A DNA stretch of 64,000 nt from Chalara sp. BL73 (lineage: Eukaryota > Ascomycota > Leotiomycetes > Helotiales): the NCBI GenBank assembly GCA_918026815.1, contig CAKJVC010000095.1, forward strand, positions 273,051-337,050, written 5' to 3'. Position 1 is the stretch's first letter. Every line of letters starts with the position of its first letter. Under the pieces are notes generated by a model. That model saw only the letters and a program-made list of their open reading frames with translations. It did no database searches and was not told where the DNA came from. The position numbers and the translations under genes were made by a program. This document shows, piece after piece, positions 58,699-64,000 of the stretch.

Positions 58699-61600
58699 TC
58701 CGCTTTTTTACGCTGTTTGCTGGCTTGTCTATAAACAGATTGTGCCAAAGTTTCTTTTTTTGTTAAACGTGTTCGAAAGCAGTTAGGTTAATAAGTAAAC
58801 GTTACGTTTAGTTAAACACGTTTAACAAGAAAAAAGAAAGAAAATATAATAATGTAAAAACTGCGTTTATGTAAGCGCGCCGAGTATAAAGCGCAAAAGC
58901 AAATACAAAAAAACGAAGCATACGCTTTCGAGATTATTTAGTTAAAAGAGCTATGCCAGAGCTATTATCGCTTTATTTCAATGCTTCGTCGTAAGCTGTT
59001 TCTAAAATCAAAACGTGCTGCGGCCACAGCGCGCACAAATCGATGGCGGCAGCGAGTTGCGACGCAGCAAAACTAAAACAAACAGCTTAAGCAGTTTTTG
59101 AATACTTTACTACGTAGCTAACAAACAAAAGTCTTAACAAACAAGCATAGTAAAAACTTGGAAACAGCTCAGCTAAATACTCAAAGCGCCGCGAAACAGG
59201 TTAGCTCAGCTGTGGCTAGCGCCGAAGTTCGGCTATGTATTAGCAGACTTTTAAGTCTGGATTAAAATAGAAGCAGCCGGCAACTATTTGTTGTAGGATC
59301 TAGGCGATCTAGTCGGCAAAGCTCAAGCCGAACTTACGGCCGGATTAGCGACTACTATCGCGTTTCGAAGTCGGCGTTTTTTTTGGCAGCACAAACCGGC
59401 TTTGCTGGAAAGAGCCGGCAACTATCTGTTGTAGGATCCAAGCGATTTAGTCGGCAAAGCTTAAGCCGAGCTTACAGCCGGATCAGCGACTACTATCGCG
59501 TTTCGAAGTCGGCGTTTTTTTTGGCGGCACAAACTGCTGGCCGCCAGCGAAGCAAAGCACTATCTTTAACACCACAACGCGCAAGCGGCGAAAGCGCAGC
59601 TAGCTTTGCTATTATTATCGACTATAATGCGTTTTTATACCGTACTTAAACTTTAAGCGACTTTAGTAGTTATACTTTAAACGATTAGGACGTCGACGAA
59701 AGCGACAATGCCGCCGCTTAAAAGCAACTTTTTTAAAAAAAACGCACGTTTAATATCGCAATTTAGCTAGGTTAGTATTTGCTTCGGTTTCGCGAGTGCG
59801 AGCTCGAAGCGCACGGCCGGGCACAAAATCGCTACTTTCAGGACTTGCGTCGACTTACTAACTACTATTCGTTGGCCGACTTTCAACTTTTTACCGGGCA
59901 AGTGCTTAACGTGCTTGGATTTTTCACGCTTTTGCAGCACAACAGCTTTAAGCTGACGCAGCTTATTAACTGGGCCTGTATTTTTAAAAGCAACTATACA
60001 AAAGCCGATAAAAAAGAAAAAAAAGAAAACGAAGCGCGAATTTATGTTTGTTTTTATAAGTCAGGGCAAACTTACTGTTTTATAGTTATCTAGTACGATG
60101 TTGACAGTGTGCTGGAGTACGCTAGTAGTTTTGCATTTGCAAAGCAAAAGCTGATAGTAAACCTGGCGTTTCAATTCCACTTTAACTTTCGGACCAACTT
60201 GCATTTTTTTATTTACGTTACTTACAATACTTCGCGAAAGCCTTAACGGCTCCGGGTCAAGCTGCACTAAGTACTTTATTACTGCTTTGGCTATTTAAGC
60301 CAACAAGCACATACTTAGGTTTATGTTTTTTTCCCGCGGCAATAAAACAAGCACAAGCAGACTAACTTCTCTGGACAAGGCCTAGACGGCGAAAAGCACA
60401 AGCTGCTGCGGGTATAGACCGATAAAATCCTACTCCCGGCGATCGCTCGTTACGCTAGCCGGGATGTGAAAGAAGTTCGGTGCAGTGTTGTATGCTGCAC
60501 TTGACTTTCGGTATTTTAACAAAGACCGAATTTAGCTTGACCTGAGCAAAGAAACCGCATGCGCGGACTGGTGCTTGCTACAGCAGGACCTGTCGCTCAA
60601 CTAGGCGCTCGCTACATATTTAATGCGATTTTGCTGTATCGAGGCTTTTTACTAATAGTCGCATTTCGGAGAGCTTTTATCACGAGCCAAAAAGACTGTG
60701 TATGTGCCGGCAATGCTTAGTAAAACTTATGATGTAACTGTAGAAATGTTTTTTAACTTTATAAAGCGAAGCGAAAGTTGGATATTTTACTAGATGTACA
60801 ACAGCTATAAAGAAATGACAAATATTGCTAAAACAAAGCCATTTCGGAGCTTGTATTTAAAGCAGCTTGTTTGAAACGCTAAAGTGCGCGGCATGATCGA
60901 GCAAGCCGGCGGCCGCCTCGTTATTAGCGCTGCTCGAGTTCGAGCAAATTATAGCAACAGTAAAACTAGACTGGCCGGGGCGCTTTTTGATAGCCGCAAA
61001 AAGTCGTATGGCGTCCGCGAAAAGTATCGTATTTTTTTTACTTTTTTTCATCGGATGCAAAACAGCTTTATAGCGGCTAGTAACTGAAAGCAGCAACTAA
61101 GTCAAAATACTACTTCGCATTCGTTTTGAGAGCTTTCGAGCAGTTTATTTACCGCATTTTTGAAATACAATACGAACAAGTTCTTTTACGCTATTGAAAA
61201 AGCTTTAGCTTTGGCCGCGGATAGCTTAATCAGCTACGAGCGCTGCAAAATTATTGCTATGCTTTTTGACGCGGTTAAGTACTGTTACGACACGTTTTTT
61301 TTGTTTTGCGAAAGCGGCTTATAAAAATACCGGTACCGGGTCAACAAAACCGGTTTTTTTAAGCAGAAAGTTAAGTTTTAGCAAACGATTCATAAATCGG
61401 GCTATAGCTGGCTTTTGCCCAAAGTTGACTAGCAGCAGCTGGTATTCCGGTTTAAGCTTACGCAAAAGATTCGGTACAACGAAACCGCTTTATACGATAC
61501 GTATCGAAAACGGTAAACGGCAGTAAAAAACGTGAAAAACGATTTTTAGCAGTTTGAAGTCGTTTACGGGTAGTTCGGCTTATATTGTGCCAACTTACCG

Positions 61601-62528
61601 CTGGCAGATTGCGTGCTCGAGTTTATTATTACTTTTGTTATTTACCGCTTTCGCAAAGACGTTTTTCAAGCTATTAAAAAAGATATTCGACCCGAGTATT
61701 AAAAAGCAGCGTTAGCAGGCAGAGTTATGCTTTGCAAAACGTTGTTAAAGTCTGTTTTTTTGCCGGAGGAAATTGAAACTGACCGCTTTTTATATATTGT
61801 CGAAGCGAACCGAGCGAAAATCCGCACTTTTATGCAGCTAGTAGACTTTTTATAGGACTTCGACAATAGCTACTAACGCACTTAGTAAGCAGATCGCAGT
61901 TACTGTGTATTTTACTAGCAAGTACTTCAAATTACGCAAATTCATTACAGCGTTAATTAAGCGAAGCTGCTCGGCGATGTAATCAAACGACTGTTTATTG
62001 CTATTAATTGAATCGTACTTTACTTAACCGAAACTAAGTTCTTTCGGCGAAGCAGCAGCAACAAGCGCTATTGAATGTCGATTTGCCACCAAAACTGGGT
62101 CGATCGTTCTTCCACCGAAACTATTCTTTTGATCGAGCTGCTAGTTTTTACACTAAATAGCAAACGAAGCTTACAACACTACTTACTCGGCGCGATCATT
62201 TCTGCGCGTTCGCGCCGAGTCTCCGAATATACGAGTAGCTGGTAAACTTTGTACGAAACTACGTTTTTTTGTGTAATAAGCGCTATTCCTAGCGAGAGCG
62301 AGTTTTTAAGGAATCAAGCCGACGTAAATATAACCGAGCTAAGTAAAATGTTCGCGCGAAAGTAGCAACGAAACGAAAATTAAGTTAACGAGTAGTAGCG
62401 TAGTCGATAGCTGCTGTTAGTTAACGTGTTTGTAAAAATTCTTTTGCAAGTATATTTTTTTTAACACGCATGTTTTAACCAGATTGTAACTTTTTGTGAG
62501 TATTGAATAAAAGCCGTTTAGCAAAAAA
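58699..62528. other. RIP-degenerated repeat of unknown class
   Basis: About 3.8 kb of AT-rich DNA holding long coding-like segments on the plus strand broken by many stops (for example an open stretch around 59779-60093 and another around 60884-61087). I could not assign a transposon class. An internal duplication lies at 59275-59537. The inverted motif TTAAACGTGTTTAAC occurs near both ends (58774 and 62700). Confidence 0.6.
59275..59537 (+). repeat. 138-bp tandem duplication in coding-like sequence
   Basis: The unit starting AGCCGGCAACTAT at 59275 is repeated at 59413. The copies differ mainly by transitions. The period equals 46 codons, so an ancestral reading frame would have been kept. 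Confidence 0.85.
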
Positions 62529-63978
62529 AAAAAAAAAAAAAGCATAACTATTTAGTTAAGCTGGAAATTTGAAGTAGTAAAAACTGCACGTGCCTAAATT
62601 AAATGTAAGCAGCGCTTACGGAGTCGGCTTTATTAGTTTGTAAGCGATAGCTAGATTTAATAATTCCAGGCTTTTATTGAACGTGTTTAAATAAAGATTT
62701 CTTTAAACGTGTTTAACAAAAGCCGGAATATTAGCAGTAGTATGTGCATTACTTATTTTTACAAGAATTCGCTAGTTTTTGTGATATTATACACATAGTT
62801 TAATTAGAAGTTAGCAAACCGGCGTGTAGCTTCGGAGTAATTTTAACTTAAAACTCGTTGCTTTTATTTAAAAAAGTTTGTATAAGTTCAAAATTATATT
62901 GCTATGCTAAATTTAATACTAATTACTTATGTACTAATAGCATTTTTGTAAATTATAATTTATATGCAGGTTGCGGTTATACATTACATTGTATTGTATA
63001 TTTATGTCGTTAAAAAAAGTAGTAGCTAAGCAGCTTGTCGTAAGAATGTCGGAAAGTAATAGCTATTAAACATATTCGGCGTATAATTGCACGCTTATAA
63101 AGCAAAGCACGAAACTTGCATGCAAAACAACTTTTGCTTCGTTATAACTATAAACTTAATTTATCGCTTTTTATTTGGCGCTTTTTCGTTTTGCTGCTTG
63201 CTCGCTCGCTTGTGCCGCTTCTGCCGCAGCTTGAGCAGCAGCTGCTTTCGCTTTATAATCTTGGCTGATAGGCTGAACAACGCTCTGCTTTTTCTTCGGC
63301 TCGATAATTGCAACAGAGTTTTAGTTCGCTTTTACTTTCGAAGTCCGCTTTTACGTATAATTTTAACTTTGATACCCAACACGCTTTAACGGAAAAGAAC
63401 GTGGCGAGTAGCCGAGCCGATAAAGTCTATAGCAGATTGGCCGAAGTAGATCACGAAGCCGTCGGTAAGCTTTACAAGTTTCACGCTTTTCGCACAAGCG
63501 GCACGCAGCTTTCTTAAAACGACAACTTCGCAACTTTTAGCACTGCTCTTTTTTCGGCTTGATAATTGTAACAGAGTTTAGCAAGCCTTTGCTTGGTCCG
63601 CTTTTACTTTCGGGGTCGCTTCCACGCATAATCTACCAGTAGCAATCGCCGGATTTGCGGCGTAAATCCCAAATTTCGTAAGCGAAATGCCCCTGAATCA
63701 GGGGGAAGCACGGGCCATTTGCACCATAAATCCTGCACCATAAATCCAAGCTGCTCCCCGCGGGGCCCCCGCGCTTTCGCTGCCAGGTTGCGTGCGCTAG
63801 GTGGGCGGGCGGACAGTAGTATTGATAAAAAACGCGTTTGTGTACTTGCCGGAGTAGCAGGTGCTGCTTTGTACGGCATGTAGCTATTGCTTCCGGCCAA
63901 AACGAGAAGTCTAGGTTCGATACCTGAAGCAGCTATCGCATTGCTTGAAAGGGCCGTTGTTAAAAGCACAAGTTGAGC
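62529..63978. other. Subtelomeric region without a convincing gene
   Basis: AT-rich until about 63640, then GC-rich to the telomere. A segment at 63296-63362 is duplicated imperfectly at 63553-63632 (shared ATAATTG.AACAGAGTTTA). The minus-strand open frame at 63604-63969 has low-complexity content and no domain, so I do not call it a gene. Confidence 0.55.
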
Positions 63979-64000
63979 TTAGGGTTAGGGTTAGGTTAGG
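63979..64000 (+). repeat. Telomeric repeats (chromosome end)
   Basis: Two TTAGGG units followed by two TTAGG units up to the final base. The G-rich strand runs 5' to 3' toward the window end, as expected for a right chromosome terminus. The array is only 22 bp in this window, so the assembly may stop inside the telomere. Confidence 0.85.

Noticed and set aside
63880..63945. tRNA-like T-arm (AGGTTCGATACC) near the telomere
   Set aside because: No matching acceptor stem, D-arm or A-box is visible; the minus-strand peptide there is a by-product.

Overview
The window is the right end of a chromosome from a filamentous ascomycete (Pezizomycotina). The + strand finishes in TTAGGG-type telomere repeats at the last base. 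Genes carry short introns (about 50-120 nt) with GT...CTAAC...AG signals. The gene families are typical of that group: HET domain, Zn(II)2Cys6 factor, tyrosinase, NACHT/WD40 NLR-like protein. The AT-rich stretches contain transposon relics whose stop codons and lost catalytic residues fit C:G to T:A changes, as expected from repeat-induced point mutation (RIP). I cannot name the species.

Layout. 0.3-1.2 kb: RNase H1-like gene (-). 2.1-9.2 kb: one giant gene (-) with HET, TPR and C2H2 zinc-finger regions, the fingers joined through a 63-nt intron. 10.9-12.3 kb: multipass membrane protein (+). 13.0-14.3 kb: a decayed Ser/Thr-rich gene split by a hAT-type MITE. 16.0-17.8 kb: second multipass membrane protein (-). 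18.8-19.6 kb: minisatellite. 19.6-21.3 kb: repeat fragments. 21.4-23.8 kb: Zn2Cys6 factor (+). 24.3-26.2 kb: MFS exporter (-), bracketed by two direct copies of a 170-bp MITE. 27.4-29.9 kb: eight-exon tyrosinase (-). 32 kb: cytochrome P450 fragment. 32.9-44.5 kb: a block of three large genes, namely an ankyrin-subtilase protein (-), an unknown 446-aa protein (-), and a divergently transcribed NACHT-like/WD40 protein (+) whose P-loop lacks the lysine. 45.2-48.5 kb: a young non-autonomous LTR element full of tandem repeats. 48.5-62.5 kb: RIP-degenerated transposon relics (LINE reverse transcriptase, a Fot1/Pogo-type DNA transposon with perfect 60-bp inverted repeats, and unknown repeats). 62.5-64.0 kb: subtelomere and telomere.

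Biologically, the accessory arm concentrates genes with fungal allorecognition or innate-immunity architectures (HET-TPR-zinc finger, Ank-S8 protease, NACHT-like-WD40) beside a possible regulator/exporter pair and a tyrosinase. The best candidate for an undescribed system is the 32.9-44.5 kb block, particularly the head-to-head pair of the unknown 446-aa protein and the P-loop-altered WD40 protein. All functional links are inferred from domain patterns and proximity. Exon boundaries were read by eye from splice signals and frame continuity.
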